64,000 nt of DNA, from contig NZ_JAGIPH010000001.1 in assembly GCF_017877135.1 (NCBI RefSeq), positions 1,475,813 through 1,539,812 of the forward strand, read 5' to 3'. This DNA comes from Neorhizobium galegae. Its GTDB lineage: Bacteria; Pseudomonadota; Alphaproteobacteria; Rhizobiales; Rhizobiaceae. The notes beneath the pieces are model-generated. The model saw only the letters and a program-made list of their open reading frames with translations, ran no database searches and was not told the DNA's origin. Position numbers and translations under genes: made by a program. Positions 35,206 through 44,938 of this stretch are shown one piece after another. How positions within the stretch are numbered: position 1 is the stretch's first letter; each line of letters starts with the position of its first letter.

Positions 35206-36369
35206 CTATTCGATTCCGTGGAGCGCAAGCAAGGTTCGCATCCTGTGGACGGCGAGATCCGGCCTAATGAGAAGCCCCGCCTGATCCGCCAGCCGGAAGA
35301 CCTGTGCATAATGGGTTATGTCGCGGCTCGATTGGAACCCGGCCGGCATGATGAAATGCGTCTGGTATCCGTTGAGCCAGGACAGAAACGCGATCCCCGC
35401 CTTGTAGAAGCGCGTCGGCGCGCGAAAAATCTCACGGCTGAGCGGCACGGTGGGCGCGAAAAGCCTGTGATAGGTCTCCCTGTCGCCTTCAGCCAGCGCC
35501 TCAAGTGCCTGGCTTGCCGCCGGCGCGATGGCGGCGAAAATACCGAGCAGCGCATGCGAATAATGCTCGCCATCGCCTTCGATCAGCGCCGCATAGTTAA
35601 AGTCGTCGCCGGTATAGAGCCGCACACCGGCGGGAAGCCGCCCCCGGAAAGCTTCCTCATGCGCCTGATCGAGCAGCGAGATCTTGATACCATCGACCTT
35701 TGCCGGATTTTCCGCGATCAGGTCGAGCACGAAGTCACTCGCTTGCCCCACATCCGTCGTGCCCCAGTAACCGGAAAGCGCCGGATCGAACATGTCGCCG
35801 AGCCAGTGCAGGATGACGGGCTCGGCCGCGCCATCGATCAGCCGGCGATAGACCTTGCGGTAGAGGCCGCGGTCTGCCTTGATGGCCGTAAAGCCGCGCG
35901 AGGCCATGAGGATCAGTTGCCCGCCGGCCGCCTCGATGGCCGAGGCTTGCGTTTCGTAAGCCGCAAGGATCGCGTCAGAGTCCTTGAGATCGGCAAGCGC
36001 GATATGATCGGTGCCGGCACCGCAGGCAACGCGCGGCTTTAGCGGATGGGCTTTTGCAGCCGGCATGGTCCGCTCGATCAACTCCTTCGCTGTCAGCCAG
36101 TCGACGCCCATGCCGCGCTGCGCCGTGTCCATGGCTTCGGCAAGGCCAAGCCCCTGATCCCAGAGACCCTTCCGGAAGGCGAGCGTCGCGTCCCAATCGA
36201 CGGCGGGGCGGGTGTCCCAGGGATTGCGCTCACGCAAGGGATCGGAAACGACGTGCGCTGCTGCGAACGCGGTACGGGTCAGCGCGATGCGCGGCGCGCG
36301 GGGCACGAGCGGCGTTCCGGTGAGCGAATAGGCTTCGAGCGTGTGATCGGCTTTCGGCAGTTTCAGCAT
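35206..36369 (-). CDS. DUF993 dihydrodipicolinate-synthase-like protein
   Basis: This 387-residue protein of the DUF993 family is a divergent member of the DHDPS/NAL aldolase superfamily (TIM barrel). Typical parts are CGAGTDHIALADL near residue 140, a putative Schiff-base strand at VDGIKISLLD near 230, and LYTGDDFNYAALIEGDGEHYSHALLG near 260. A retro-aldol or hydro-lyase role on a sugar-derived keto compound is plausible but unproven. The ATG at 36369 starts MLKLPKADHT; a longer in-frame extension overlaps the Dabb gene and is rejected. Confidence 0.85.
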   Translation of the reverse strand: MLKLPKADHTLEAYSLTGTPLVPRAPRIALTRTAFAAAHVVSDPLRERNPWDTRPAVDWDATLAFRKGLWDQGLGLAEAMDTAQRGMGVDWLTAKELIERTMPAAKAHPLKPRVACGAGTDHIALADLKDSDAILAAYETQASAIEAAGGQLILMASRGFTAIKADRGLYRKVYRRLIDGAAEPVILHWLGDMFDPALSGYWGTTDVGQASDFVLDLIAENPAKVDGIKISLLDQAHEEAFRGRLPAGVRLYTGDDFNYAALIEGDGEHYSHALLGIFAAIAPAASQALEALAEGDRETYHRLFAPTVPLSREIFRAPTRFYKAGIAFLSWLNGYQTHFIMPAGFQSSRDITHYAQVFRLADQAGLLIRPDLAVHRMRTLLALHGIE

Positions 36370-36379
36370 GGAAGCGCTC

Positions 36380-36697
36380 CTATTCGTTGACCGGAAGATC
36401 GAAGACGAGAATGCCGTCGAGCCCGCCTTGCGCATGGGCGACAAGCTTCGCGCCAAGCGCCTTGTGGTCGGGATGGGTCTGGTAGGCTTCGAGCGCCTCC
36501 CAGCCGTCGAAATCGACGACGAAGCCGTGCAAGTAGCCGCGCTCGATCTTTTCCGGGCTTTCGCTGCGCCCGGATGTGATGGCGAGCACGCCGGAAATCT
36601 TGGTGCGGATCTCCTCAAGCTCGGCGAACAGGGCGGCGAACTGGGCTTCGGTCACTTCCGTGCGAAAGCGGATGAGGACGATATGGCGGATCATCAT
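36380..36697 (-). CDS. Dabb-family (stress-response A/B barrel) protein
   Basis: This 105-residue dimeric alpha-beta barrel protein begins MIRHIVLIRFR and contains YLHGFVVDFDGWEALEAYQTHPDHKALG, the family signature. Relatives include stress proteins and small cyclases such as olivetolic acid cyclase. The ATG at 36697 follows GAGAGGAAA; an earlier ATG at 36721 would overlap the GMC gene. It lies between the GMC oxidoreductase and DUF993 genes, 10 bp before DUF993, so it probably helps isomerise or cyclise a pathway intermediate. Confidence 0.85.
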   Translation of the reverse strand: MMIRHIVLIRFRTEVTEAQFAALFAELEEIRTKISGVLAITSGRSESPEKIERGYLHGFVVDFDGWEALEAYQTHPDHKALGAKLVAHAQGGLDGILVFDLPVNE

Positions 36698-36710
36698 GAG
36701 CGGTTTCCTC

Positions 36711-38297
36711 TCAGAGGCCATGCGCGGCGCGGATCATGTCGGCAGCCTTTTCCGCAATCATGATCGTCGGCGCATTCGTGTTGGAGGAGACCAGCGTCGG
36801 CATGATAGAGGCATCGACGACGCGTAAGCGCTTAATGCCGTTGAAACGCAGCTGCGGATCGACGACGGCGGCCGGATCAGGGCCCATGCGGCAGGTGCCG
36901 GCGGGGTGATGGTCGGTCTTGGCGTGGCGGCAGGCATAGTTGAAGTAATCTTCATCCGTCCGCACGTCCGGCCCCGGCAGGCGTTCCGCCTTCACATAGG
37001 GCTTCAGCGCATCCTGCCGCATGATCTCCTGCGCAAGCTTCAGGCCCTTGATCGACATCTCGCGATCATAGGGATCGGCCCAGTAATTCGGATCGATCAG
37101 CGGCGCGGCCAGCGGATCGGAGGAGGCAAGGCGCACGGTGCCGCGCGAGCGGGGGCGCAGATAGGCGGAATTCAGCGTCACGCCGCCATTTTCCATGGCG
37201 GTCACGCCTGCCTCGATGCCGGAGCCGAGGCCGAGATGGAACTGGATATCCGGCGAGCGGGCCTCCGGATCGGCATACCAGAAACCGCCCGTCTCGAAGA
37301 GGCTGGAGGCCACCGGCCCCTTTTTCTGCAACAGATATTGCAGGCCGGCGAGCACCGACAGATGCGGCTTGGCATAGCGGTCATAGGTATGCGGCCCTGT
37401 GCATTCGGCAATGACGAAGAGATCGACATGGTCCTGCAGGTTGGAGCCGACGCCCGGCTGGTCGTAGACGACGGGAAGCCCCAGAGAGCGCAGGTGATCC
37501 GCCGGACCGATGCCGGAGAGTATCAGCAGGCGCGGGCTGCCGATGGCACCCGACGACAGGATGACCTCGACATCGGCGCGGATCGTCCCCTCGCCAGCCA
37601 CCTCGACGCCCACCGCCTTGCCGTTCTCGACGAGCACGCGCAGGATCTGGGCGCCGGTCCTGATTGTCAGGTTCGGCCGGCTGCGGGCCGGGTTCAGATA
37701 AGCGACCGAGGCTGAGGAGCGACGGACGTTGCGCTGGGTCAGCAGGTAATAGCCGACGCCATCCTGCTTCTCGCCGGTCATGTCTTCGTTGGTCGGAATG
37801 CCGAGCTGGCCTGCGGCCCTGAAATAGGCCTCGCAGATCGGCAGCGGGGCTGCCGGTTTGCTGACGCCGAGCGGGCCGCCCTTGCCGTGATAGCGGTTGT
37901 CATAGGTGTCGTTGTCTTCCGCCTTGCGGAAATAGAGCAGCACGTCCTCGTAAGCCCAGCCCTCGCAGCCCATCTGCCGCCAGTCGTCATAGTCGAGCGC
38001 ATTGCCGCGCGTGTAGATCTGCGCATTGATGGTCGAGCCGCCGCCCAGAACCTTGGCCTGGGTGTAGCGGATGACCATGTTGTTCATGTGCTTCTGCGGT
38101 ACGCTGTGCCAGCCCCAGCTGCCGATGCCCTTGGTCATTTTCGCAAAGCCCGCCGGCATGTGATAGAACGGATGCCAGTCGCGCCCGCCGGCCTCCAGGA
38201 GCAGCACGCGCGCCTTGGGATTTTCCGAAAGCCGCGCCGCCAGAACCGACCCGGCCGACCCGCCGCCGCAGATGATGAAATCGTAAGAGGTCTGCAT
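36711..38297 (-). CDS. GMC-family FAD oxidoreductase (choline/alcohol dehydrogenase-like) 1
   Basis: This 528-residue flavoprotein starts with the FAD Rossmann motif DFIICGGGSAGSVLAARLSE (residues 6-25). It has the GMC signature 1 segment KVLGGGSTINAQIYTRG near residue 85, signature 2 SSGAIGSPRLLILSGIG near 255, and the active-site HPAGTCRMG near 465 with NTNAPT later. It oxidises alcohols to aldehydes or ketones. The substrate is not choline for certain. A palindromic repeat lies between it and the SDR gene. Confidence 0.92.
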   Translation of the reverse strand: MQTSYDFIICGGGSAGSVLAARLSENPKARVLLLEAGGRDWHPFYHMPAGFAKMTKGIGSWGWHSVPQKHMNNMVIRYTQAKVLGGGSTINAQIYTRGNALDYDDWRQMGCEGWAYEDVLLYFRKAEDNDTYDNRYHGKGGPLGVSKPAAPLPICEAYFRAAGQLGIPTNEDMTGEKQDGVGYYLLTQRNVRRSSASVAYLNPARSRPNLTIRTGAQILRVLVENGKAVGVEVAGEGTIRADVEVILSSGAIGSPRLLILSGIGPADHLRSLGLPVVYDQPGVGSNLQDHVDLFVIAECTGPHTYDRYAKPHLSVLAGLQYLLQKKGPVASSLFETGGFWYADPEARSPDIQFHLGLGSGIEAGVTAMENGGVTLNSAYLRPRSRGTVRLASSDPLAAPLIDPNYWADPYDREMSIKGLKLAQEIMRQDALKPYVKAERLPGPDVRTDEDYFNYACRHAKTDHHPAGTCRMGPDPAAVVDPQLRFNGIKRLRVVDASIMPTLVSSNTNAPTIMIAEKAADMIRAAHGL

Positions 38298-38318
38298 TTT
38301 TGTCTTTAACTCCTACAA

Positions 38319-38362
38319 GCAATTCCAGCGAAAGCGGGAACCGGTTTCGCGTTTGGAATTGC
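38319..38362. repeat. rhizobial palindromic intergenic repeat (RIME/RPE-like)
   Basis: This 44-bp imperfect palindrome has outer arms GCAATTCCA and TGGAATTGC (9 bp perfect) and inner arms GCGAAA and TTTCGC. It lies in the 73-bp gap between the SDR and GMC-1 genes. The AATTCC...GGAATTGC frame resembles mosaic palindromes scattered in Rhizobiaceae genomes. Confidence 0.6.
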
Positions 38363-38370
38363 GCAAAAAT

Positions 38371-39129
38371 CTAGAGTCTCGGCAGCGAGAGGCCGCCGTC
38401 GACCGGGATCACGGCACCGGTTGCGAAACTGAATTGCCCGGTGGCGAGCGGCACGACGGTCGCGCCGATATCGCCCGGCTGTCCCCAGCGCGCCGCCGGC
38501 ACGAGCCCGCGCTCGATCCGTGCGGTATATTTGTCCTTCACGCCCGCCGTCATGCCGGTCTCGATGATGCCGGGGCGAAGCTCGAAGACGCCGATCTGAT
38601 GCGGGGCCAAACGCACCGCGAAAAGCTGCGCCATCATCGAGGCCGCCGATTTCGACATGCAGTATTCGGCGCGCTCGATGGAGATCATGTCGGCGCTCAC
38701 GGAGGTGACGAAGAGCATGGAGCGATAGTGTTCGCTGACCGTTGTCAACATGTGCCGCGCCGCCGCTTGCGCCAGGAAGAAGGCGCCGCGCAGGTTGATG
38801 CCGAAGACGAAATCGAAGTTTTCGGGCAGCATCTCCAGCATGTCGCCGCGCACTTTCGCCGGCACGCCGGCATTGGAGACGAACGTGTCGATCGGCCCCA
38901 GGGCGCGGATGACATCAGCGATGCAGGCTTCCGCGCGGTTAATGTCACGCAGGTCATGCTGGAAATACCGCGCCTGGGAGCCCAGTGCCGCCAGCGCCTC
39001 GCCCACGACTTCCGCCTCCGGCGAGACTTCCGCCACGAGCGCCACCCGGAAACCCGCCGCGACCAAAGCCTCAACGATGCCGAAACCGATGCCCTGCTGG
39101 CCACCGGTGATGAGAGCAAGCGGGCTCAT
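38371..39129 (-). CDS. SDR-family NAD(P)-dependent oxidoreductase
   Basis: This 252-residue classical short-chain dehydrogenase has the cofactor motif TGGQQGIG (residues 8-15), NAG near residue 88, catalytic Ser in VTSVS and YCMSK (Tyr, Lys) near residue 155, and C-terminal PVDGGLSLPRL. It converts a hydroxyl to a keto group or the reverse. It overlaps GMC-2 by ATGA. Confidence 0.92.
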   Translation of the reverse strand: MSPLALITGGQQGIGFGIVEALVAAGFRVALVAEVSPEAEVVGEALAALGSQARYFQHDLRDINRAEACIADVIRALGPIDTFVSNAGVPAKVRGDMLEMLPENFDFVFGINLRGAFFLAQAAARHMLTTVSEHYRSMLFVTSVSADMISIERAEYCMSKSAASMMAQLFAVRLAPHQIGVFELRPGIIETGMTAGVKDKYTARIERGLVPAARWGQPGDIGATVVPLATGQFSFATGAVIPVDGGLSLPRL

Positions 39130-40637
39130 GCCGTGACCTCCGTTTCGAGAATATGTTTCGCCATGCGCAGCGAGAGTGCGGCAATCGTCAGTGCCGGGTT
39201 GACCGCCGCCGAGGTCGGCAGGACCGAGGCATCCGCGATGAAGAGATTACGGTGGTCATGGCTGCGGCCAAAGGAATTGACGACGCTGGAGGCCGGGTCC
39301 TTGCCCATCCGCGCCGTGCCACATTGATGTGATGGGGTGCGGCGGTCGAAGGGACGCGACATCACGACCGGATAGCCTGCCTTGCGCAAAAGCACCTTCA
39401 GCGTCTCGACCAGCTGCAGATGCGCCTCCCAGTTCGAGCGCTTCCAGTCGAGCACGATCTGGCCGTTGCGCAGCGTCACCCGGCTTTGCGGGTTCGGCAG
39501 GTCTTCCGACATGGCGTAGAGATCGACGGCGCGGGCTGCAATCCAGTCCGCAATCGGTCCGGGCAGCGGCGAGTTCGCCTTGAGGATCGTGCCGGTGATC
39601 TTGCCGAGAAGCTGGATATTGCCCAGCGGCTCGCCGTTCGGCCCGCCGGTGAGGTAAAAGTCATTGACCATCAGGGTCTTCTGATAGATCGACTTGTTCT
39701 TCCGGAAGGGATGCAGCGCCAGCACGGCCGAGCAATTGTGGTTCATGAAATTGCGGCCGACCTGATCGGAACTGTTGGCAAGCCCGTGCGGGTGGCGCTC
39801 ACTGGCCGAGGCGAGCAGGATCGAGGCCGAGCGGACGGCACCCGCCGCCAGAACGATAACCGGCGCTTCGAGCATCTGCCGCTGCCCCGCCTCCAGAACC
39901 TCGACGCCGGTAATGCGCCCATCGGCCCCGGCGATCAGCCGCGTCACTTCACAGCCGGTTCGAAGCGTCACGTTCGGATGTTTCAGCGCCTCTTCCAGCC
40001 CCACCGTCTCGGCATCCATCTTGCCGCCGCAGGTGTTGGGATAGGCGTCCCAGGTCGTCTGGCCGGCCTTCAGCCAGCGCTCGATATCGACACCGAGCGG
40101 CAGCGAAGCCGGGTGCAAGCCGACGCGCTTGAGGCGCTGGCGCAGATCGGCAATCGAGGCTTCGTCGCGGACCGGCGGATAGGGGTAGGTGCCGGAGTGA
40201 TGCGGTTCGGTTGGGTCGTCGCCGAGTTCGCCGCGCACGCGATAGAGCGTTTCGGCCTGCTGATAGAAGGGTTCGATCTCGTCATAGGAGAGCGGCCAGC
40301 CGGGCGTCATGCCGCCCATGTGGCGGAGCGGACTGAAATCCTCCCTGCGATAGCGGATCAGCACAGCGCCGTAGAATTTCGAATTGCCGCCGACATTGTA
40401 ATAGTTGCCGGGGTTGAACGGCTTTCCCTCCCCGTCCAGCCATTCCTCCTTCGGGCGGAAGTGGCCGCGGGCGAAGATCGAAGCTGCATCCCGATCGGCG
40501 GGAGAGGGTTGCAGCCGCTCGCCCTTTTCAAGGATCAGGATGCGGCGCCGGGAGGAAGCCAAGGGAGAGGCAAGCGCGGCGGCGAGCGTCGCGCCACCCA
40601 TTCCAGAGCCGATGATGATGATGTCGTGTTCGCTCAC
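39126..40637 (-). CDS. GMC-family FAD oxidoreductase 2 (glucose/pyranose-oxidase-like)
   Basis: This 503-residue protein has the FAD motif IIIIGSGMGGATLAAAL (residues 6-22), YYNVGGNSKFYGAVLIRY near residue 85, and the C-terminal HQCGTARMG near residue 442 followed by NLFIADASVLPTSAAVNPALTIAAL. The subgroup includes glucoside-3-dehydrogenase and pyranose-oxidase-like enzymes. GTG start overlaps the ATPase stop (GTGA). Two different GMC enzymes in one operon imply two successive alcohol oxidations or two substrates. Confidence 0.9.
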   Translation of the reverse strand: MSEHDIIIIGSGMGGATLAAALASPLASSRRRILILEKGERLQPSPADRDAASIFARGHFRPKEEWLDGEGKPFNPGNYYNVGGNSKFYGAVLIRYRREDFSPLRHMGGMTPGWPLSYDEIEPFYQQAETLYRVRGELGDDPTEPHHSGTYPYPPVRDEASIADLRQRLKRVGLHPASLPLGVDIERWLKAGQTTWDAYPNTCGGKMDAETVGLEEALKHPNVTLRTGCEVTRLIAGADGRITGVEVLEAGQRQMLEAPVIVLAAGAVRSASILLASASERHPHGLANSSDQVGRNFMNHNCSAVLALHPFRKNKSIYQKTLMVNDFYLTGGPNGEPLGNIQLLGKITGTILKANSPLPGPIADWIAARAVDLYAMSEDLPNPQSRVTLRNGQIVLDWKRSNWEAHLQLVETLKVLLRKAGYPVVMSRPFDRRTPSHQCGTARMGKDPASSVVNSFGRSHDHRNLFIADASVLPTSAAVNPALTIAALSLRMAKHILETEVTA

Positions 40638-41746
40638 GGCTTGATCCGCTCCTCGGATGCGGGATCGAAGGCAACCGCCTTCTCCATGTTGACGGCGAAG
40701 TCGAACCGCTGGCCGGCGCGGATATCGGTATCGGCGCGCATGCGCGCGATGACATCCTTGCCGGACAGCGACATGGTGACGAACGTGTCAGAGCCCGCCG
40801 GCTCGGTCACGATGACCTCGTTGACGAGCGGTACGATATTGTTGGACTTGCGGTCCGCCCCTTCCGGATCGGTGATCGCTTCCGGGCGGATGCCGAGAAG
40901 GATTTCGCGGCCATCCCAGGCGGCGAGGTTCTGCTGGCTGAAGCGCAGGTGCTGTGCCGCGCCCTTGGCATCCTTCACCTCGGCATAGGGCATGCCCTCC
41001 TTCACGACGACTTTCGCGGAAATGACGTTCATTGCCGGGCTGCCCATGAAGGTGGCGACGAAGACATTGGCTGGCGTGTCGTAGATTTCCTTCGGCGTGC
41101 CGAGCTGCTGGATATAGCCCTTGTACATGACGGCGATGCGGGTCGAGAGCGTCATCGCCTCGATCTGGTCATGCGTCACATAGACGATGGTCGTCTTCAG
41201 CTTTTCATGCAGCTTCTTGATCTCGGTGCGCATGTCGACGCGCAGCTTCGCGTCGAGGTTCGACAGCGGCTCATCGAAGAGGAAGACGTCCGGATCGCGC
41301 ACCAGCGCCCGCCCCATGGCGACGCGCTGGCGCTGGCCGCCGGAGAGCTGGCCGGGCTTGCGGTCGAGCAGATGGTCGATCTGGAGGAGCTTCGCCACAT
41401 CGCCCAGCGCCTTGTCGCGCTCCGGCTTCGGCACCCCGTGCATTTCAAGGCCGAAGGTGATGTTCTGCGCCACGGTCATGTTGGGATAGAGCGCATAACT
41501 CTGGAACACCATGGCGATGTTGCGCTTGGACGGGTGCACGCCGTTGATCACGCGGCCCTTGATCGAGATATTGCCGGACGAGATCCCCTCAAGCCCCGCG
41601 ATCATGCCGAGCAGGGTAGACTTGCCGCAGCCGGACGGGCCGACGAGAACCAGAAACTCGCCCTCCTCGATGGATATATCGACGCGATGCAGCACTTCCA
41701 GCTTGCCATAGGACTTGGTGACGTTTGCGATGTCGAGAAAGCCCAT
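40634..41746 (-). CDS. sugar ABC transporter ATPase (UgpC/MalK type)
   Basis: This 370-residue ATPase has Walker A GPSGCGKST (about residue 37), signature LSGGQRQR (about 136) and Walker B FLFDEPLSNLD (about 157). A C-terminal MalK-type OB-fold regulatory domain has RPEAITD and the late GSDTFVTMSLSG. It powers the CUT1 importer encoded upstream (41752-44884). Five bp separate it from the permease stop. Confidence 0.95.
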   Translation of the reverse strand: MGFLDIANVTKSYGKLEVLHRVDISIEEGEFLVLVGPSGCGKSTLLGMIAGLEGISSGNISIKGRVINGVHPSKRNIAMVFQSYALYPNMTVAQNITFGLEMHGVPKPERDKALGDVAKLLQIDHLLDRKPGQLSGGQRQRVAMGRALVRDPDVFLFDEPLSNLDAKLRVDMRTEIKKLHEKLKTTIVYVTHDQIEAMTLSTRIAVMYKGYIQQLGTPKEIYDTPANVFVATFMGSPAMNVISAKVVVKEGMPYAEVKDAKGAAQHLRFSQQNLAAWDGREILLGIRPEAITDPEGADRKSNNIVPLVNEVIVTEPAGSDTFVTMSLSGKDVIARMRADTDIRAGQRFDFAVNMEKAVAFDPASEERIKP

Positions 41747-41751
41747 GGTTC

Positions 41752-42633
41752 TTATCCTTTGACAGAGCCCGCCATCAGGCCGCGCACGAAATAGCGCCCG
41801 GCGACGATGTAGACGAAGAGAGTGGGAAGGGCGGCGATGATCGCGCCTGCGAAATGGACGTTATATTCCTTCACGCCCGTGGAGGACTGAACGAGGTTGT
41901 TGAGCGCTGCCGTCATCGGCTGGCTGGTGCCGCCGAAGGAGACACCGAAGAGAAAGTCGTTCCAGATATTGGTGAACTGCCAGATGACGGAGACGACGGT
42001 GATCGGTCCGGAGATCGGCAAGAGAATGCGCCAGAAGATGCGAAAGAAGCCCGCCCCGTCGATCTGCGCCGCCCGCACCAGTTCGGTCGGGAACGTGGCG
42101 TAGTAATTGCGATAGTAGAGCGTCGTGAACCCGATGCCGTAGACGACATGGACGAGCACGAGGCCGGGCACTGTGCCTGCGAGGCCGAGCTTGCCGAGCA
42201 CCATCGCCATCGGGATCAGCACGATCTGGAACGGGATGAAGCAGGAAAACAGCATCAGCCCGAAGACGATCGTGTCGAAGCGGAAGCGCCATTTGGTCAG
42301 CACATAGCCGTTCAGCGCGCCGATCACCGTCGAGATCGCCACAGCCGGCACGACCATCAGGATCGAGTTGAGGAAATACGGCTCAAGACCCGTCGGCGAA
42401 ACGCCGATCTGCGCCGTGGACCAGGCGGATTTCCAGGCCTCCAGCGTCCAGGTCTCAGGCAGCGCCATCATGTTGCCGCCGGTGACCTCCGAGAGCGGCT
42501 TCAGCGAGTTCACCACCATCACATAAAGCGGCAGCAGATAGAACAGCGCGAAAAGCAGGAGCAGGAGATAGATGAAGGTGCGGGCGATCTGGCCTGTATT
42601 GACGGCGGTATCCTGGCTGACGGCGGACATCAT
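41752..42633 (-). CDS. sugar ABC transporter permease (MalG type)
   Basis: This 293-residue permease has six helices, with the EAA loop ELVRAAQIDGAGFFRIFWRILLPISGP near residue 190 and the family ending RYFVRGLMAGSVKG. It pairs with the MalF-type permease, whose stop overlaps its start. Confidence 0.94.
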   Translation of the reverse strand: MMSAVSQDTAVNTGQIARTFIYLLLLLFALFYLLPLYVMVVNSLKPLSEVTGGNMMALPETWTLEAWKSAWSTAQIGVSPTGLEPYFLNSILMVVPAVAISTVIGALNGYVLTKWRFRFDTIVFGLMLFSCFIPFQIVLIPMAMVLGKLGLAGTVPGLVLVHVVYGIGFTTLYYRNYYATFPTELVRAAQIDGAGFFRIFWRILLPISGPITVVSVIWQFTNIWNDFLFGVSFGGTSQPMTAALNNLVQSSTGVKEYNVHFAGAIIAALPTLFVYIVAGRYFVRGLMAGSVKG

Positions 42634-43523
42634 TGCTTCTCCTTCAGCTCGGCATAGAGATAGGGAACCATGATGGCGGCGATCGTCATCAGCATGATCA
42701 CGGCGGATGCTGCGCCGATGCCCATCTGGTTGCGGGTGAATGTGTAGGAATACATGAAGGTCGCCGGCATTTCGGTCGCCCGCCCCGGTCCGCCGCCCGT
42801 CAGCGCGATCACGAGGTCATAGGACTTGATGGCGAGGTGGCTCAAAATGACGAAGGACGAGAGAAAGGCCGGACGCAGCATGGGGATGACGATGCGGCGA
42901 TAAAGCTGGAAGCTCGAGGCGCCATCGATCTGCGCCGCTTTCAGGATCTCGTTGTCGATGCCGCGAAGGCCGGCGAGAAACATGGCCATCACAAAGCCGC
43001 TGGTCTGCCAGACGGCGGCGATGACGATCGTGTAGATCGCCATGTTGTTGTCCTTGATCCAGGTGAAGGAAAAGCTCTCCCAGCCCCAGAGCTGCATGAC
43101 ATGTTCGAGCCCGATGCCCGGATCGAGAAACCATTTCCACGCCGTGCCAGTGACGATGAAGGAGAGCGCCATCGGGTAGAGATAGATCGGGCGCAGTACG
43201 CCCTCGCCGCGGATCTTCTGGTCGAGAAAGATCGCCAGCATAAGCCCAAGCACGGTGCAGATGACGATGTAGAGGCTCGCAAAAATGCCGATATTGACGA
43301 TGGCGATGTGCCAGTTTTCGAGCGCCCAGAGCTTGCGATAGTTCTCCCAGCCGATGAGCGTATAGTTCGGCAGCATCTTGGAGCCGGTGAACGACAGGAA
43401 GACGGTGAAGAGAATGAAGCCGTAGACGAAGAGCAGCGTCACCGCGAAGGACGGCGCCAGCACGATCTTGGGCAGCCAGTCCTGTATGCGCGTGCGAAGA
43501 TCGGCCTCTGCTGAGCTGGCCAT
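42630..43523 (-). CDS. sugar ABC transporter permease (MalF type)
   Basis: This 297-residue permease has six helices and an EAA loop EILKAAQIDGASSFQLYRRIVIPMLRP near residue 195. It starts 107 bp after the SBP stop, with a hairpin in the gap. Confidence 0.94.
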   Translation of the reverse strand: MASSAEADLRTRIQDWLPKIVLAPSFAVTLLFVYGFILFTVFLSFTGSKMLPNYTLIGWENYRKLWALENWHIAIVNIGIFASLYIVICTVLGLMLAIFLDQKIRGEGVLRPIYLYPMALSFIVTGTAWKWFLDPGIGLEHVMQLWGWESFSFTWIKDNNMAIYTIVIAAVWQTSGFVMAMFLAGLRGIDNEILKAAQIDGASSFQLYRRIVIPMLRPAFLSSFVILSHLAIKSYDLVIALTGGGPGRATEMPATFMYSYTFTRNQMGIGAASAVIMLMTIAAIMVPYLYAELKEKQ

Positions 43524-43591
43524 GTCAGGTCTCCCATGAATGTCGTTTTACCGGCCGGCCGGATGTCTCCGGGCCAGGTGGGCAAAGATCA

Positions 43592-43613
43592 AGGGCGGCC
43601 GAGGCGCCGCCCT
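43592..43613 (-). terminator. hairpin between the SBP and permease genes
   Basis: AGGGCGGC and GCCGCCCT (8 bp perfect, 6-nt loop) lie 18 bp past the SBP stop. Only a weak T-run follows, so it is likely an mRNA-protecting or partial-termination hairpin. Confidence 0.6.
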
Positions 43614-43630
43614 CTCCTTGCGTTCAAGGC

Positions 43631-44884
43631 CTACTTGGCCGCAGCAACCGCGTCGGCCAGCGCCTTTGCGGCGTCCTTGCCGGTCTTGAAACCGCCGTTG
43701 AAAGCCTTGGTCACGACATCATAGACAGCGCTCTTCACCGCAGCAGGTGCGGCATGGCCATGGGCCATGGAGCCGAACAGCGTGCCCTTCGAATTGGCTT
43801 CGGCGAGATCCTTGATGCCCTTCTTGCCGCAATCGTCGAAGGCGGTGTCCGGCACGTCGGTGCGGGCCGGAACGGAACCCTTCACCACGTTGAAGGCCGA
43901 CTGGAACTTCGGGCTTTCGATGGAAGACGCCATTTCCACCTGCGCCTTGATCTTGTCGTCGCCCTTCACGTTAAACATCGCGAACTGGTCGGAGTTGAAG
44001 GTGACGGCGCCCTGCGTTCCGGGAAAGCGGATGCAGACGAAGTCCGTGCCCGGTTTCTGGCCGGCTTTCAGGAACTCGCCCTTTGCCCAGTCACCCATGA
44101 TCTGCATGCCGGCCTTGCCGTTGATGACCATGGCAGACGCCAGATTCCAGTCACGGCCGGAGAAGTTGTCGTCCACATAGGTGCGCAGCTTCAGGAGCCG
44201 GGTGAAGGCTTCCGCCATCTTGTCGCCGCCGAGCGTCGCCGGGTCGAGATCGACAAAGGCTTTCTTGTAGAAATCCGTGCCTTCGGACAGCACCACGCCG
44301 TCGAAGATCGTGGCTTCCTGCCAGGGCTGGCCGCCATGGGCGAGCGGCGTGATGCCATTGGCCTTCATCTTGTCGAGAACGGCGATCAGCTGATCCCAGT
44401 TTTCCGGAGCCTTGAGGCCGGTCTTGTCCAGCGCTGCCTTGCTGATCCAGATCCAGTTGGTCGAATGCACGTTGACCGGCGCTGCAATCCAGTGGCCGTC
44501 ATACTTGGAGAACTTCTGCAGTGCTGCCGGCACGACCTTGTCCCAGCCCTCCTTGGAGGCCACGCCATCGAGATTGCCGAGCGCGCCCTGCTGGGCCCAG
44601 TCGAGAATGTCGAAACCGAGCATTTGTACGGCCGTCGGCGGGTTACCGGCCGTGACGCGGGCACGCAACGCCGTCATGGCAGCCTCCCCGCCGCCACCGG
44701 CGACCGGCATATCGACCCAGCCAATCCCCTTGGTCTTGAGGTCGTCCTTCAGCACGTTAAGCGCTGCCGCCTCGCCCCCCGAGGTCCACCAGTGCAGAAC
44801 CTCGACATCGGTTGCATAAGAGAGTGTGGTGGTTGCTGCGAGCACGGCCGCACTGGCCAATGCCGTCTTGATAAAGCTACGCAT
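43631..44884 (-). CDS. sugar ABC transporter substrate-binding protein (CUT1, GtsA-like)
   Basis: This 417-residue periplasmic protein has a Sec signal peptide ([24 protein letters not shown]) and then [19 protein letters not shown], the CUT1 opening. Other family segments are [21 protein letters not shown] near residue 130, [21 protein letters not shown] near 200 and late [22 protein letters not shown]. It resembles glucose-type binding proteins, so a mono- or disaccharide-like ligand is likely. Placed in the middle of the block, after the ALDH gene. Confidence 0.94.
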   Translation of the reverse strand: MRSFIKTALASAAVLAATTTLSYATDVEVLHWWTSGGEAAALNVLKDDLKTKGIGWVDMPVAGGGGEAAMTALRARVTAGNPPTAVQMLGFDILDWAQQGALGNLDGVASKEGWDKVVPAALQKFSKYDGHWIAAPVNVHSTNWIWISKAALDKTGLKAPENWDQLIAVLDKMKANGITPLAHGGQPWQEATIFDGVVLSEGTDFYKKAFVDLDPATLGGDKMAEAFTRLLKLRTYVDDNFSGRDWNLASAMVINGKAGMQIMGDWAKGEFLKAGQKPGTDFVCIRFPGTQGAVTFNSDQFAMFNVKGDDKIKAQVEMASSIESPKFQSAFNVVKGSVPARTDVPDTAFDDCGKKGIKDLAEANSKGTLFGSMAHGHAAPAAVKSAVYDVVTKAFNGGFKTGKDAAKALADAVAAAK

Positions 44885-44938
44885 GTACTCCTCCTCCTTG
44901 GTGATGCGTTGCGTGACTTCATGCCTTCCGTCAGCCGA

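Noticed and set aside
34237..36042. Open frame of 601 codons on the plus strand
   Set aside because: Antisense to the LacI and DUF993 genes.
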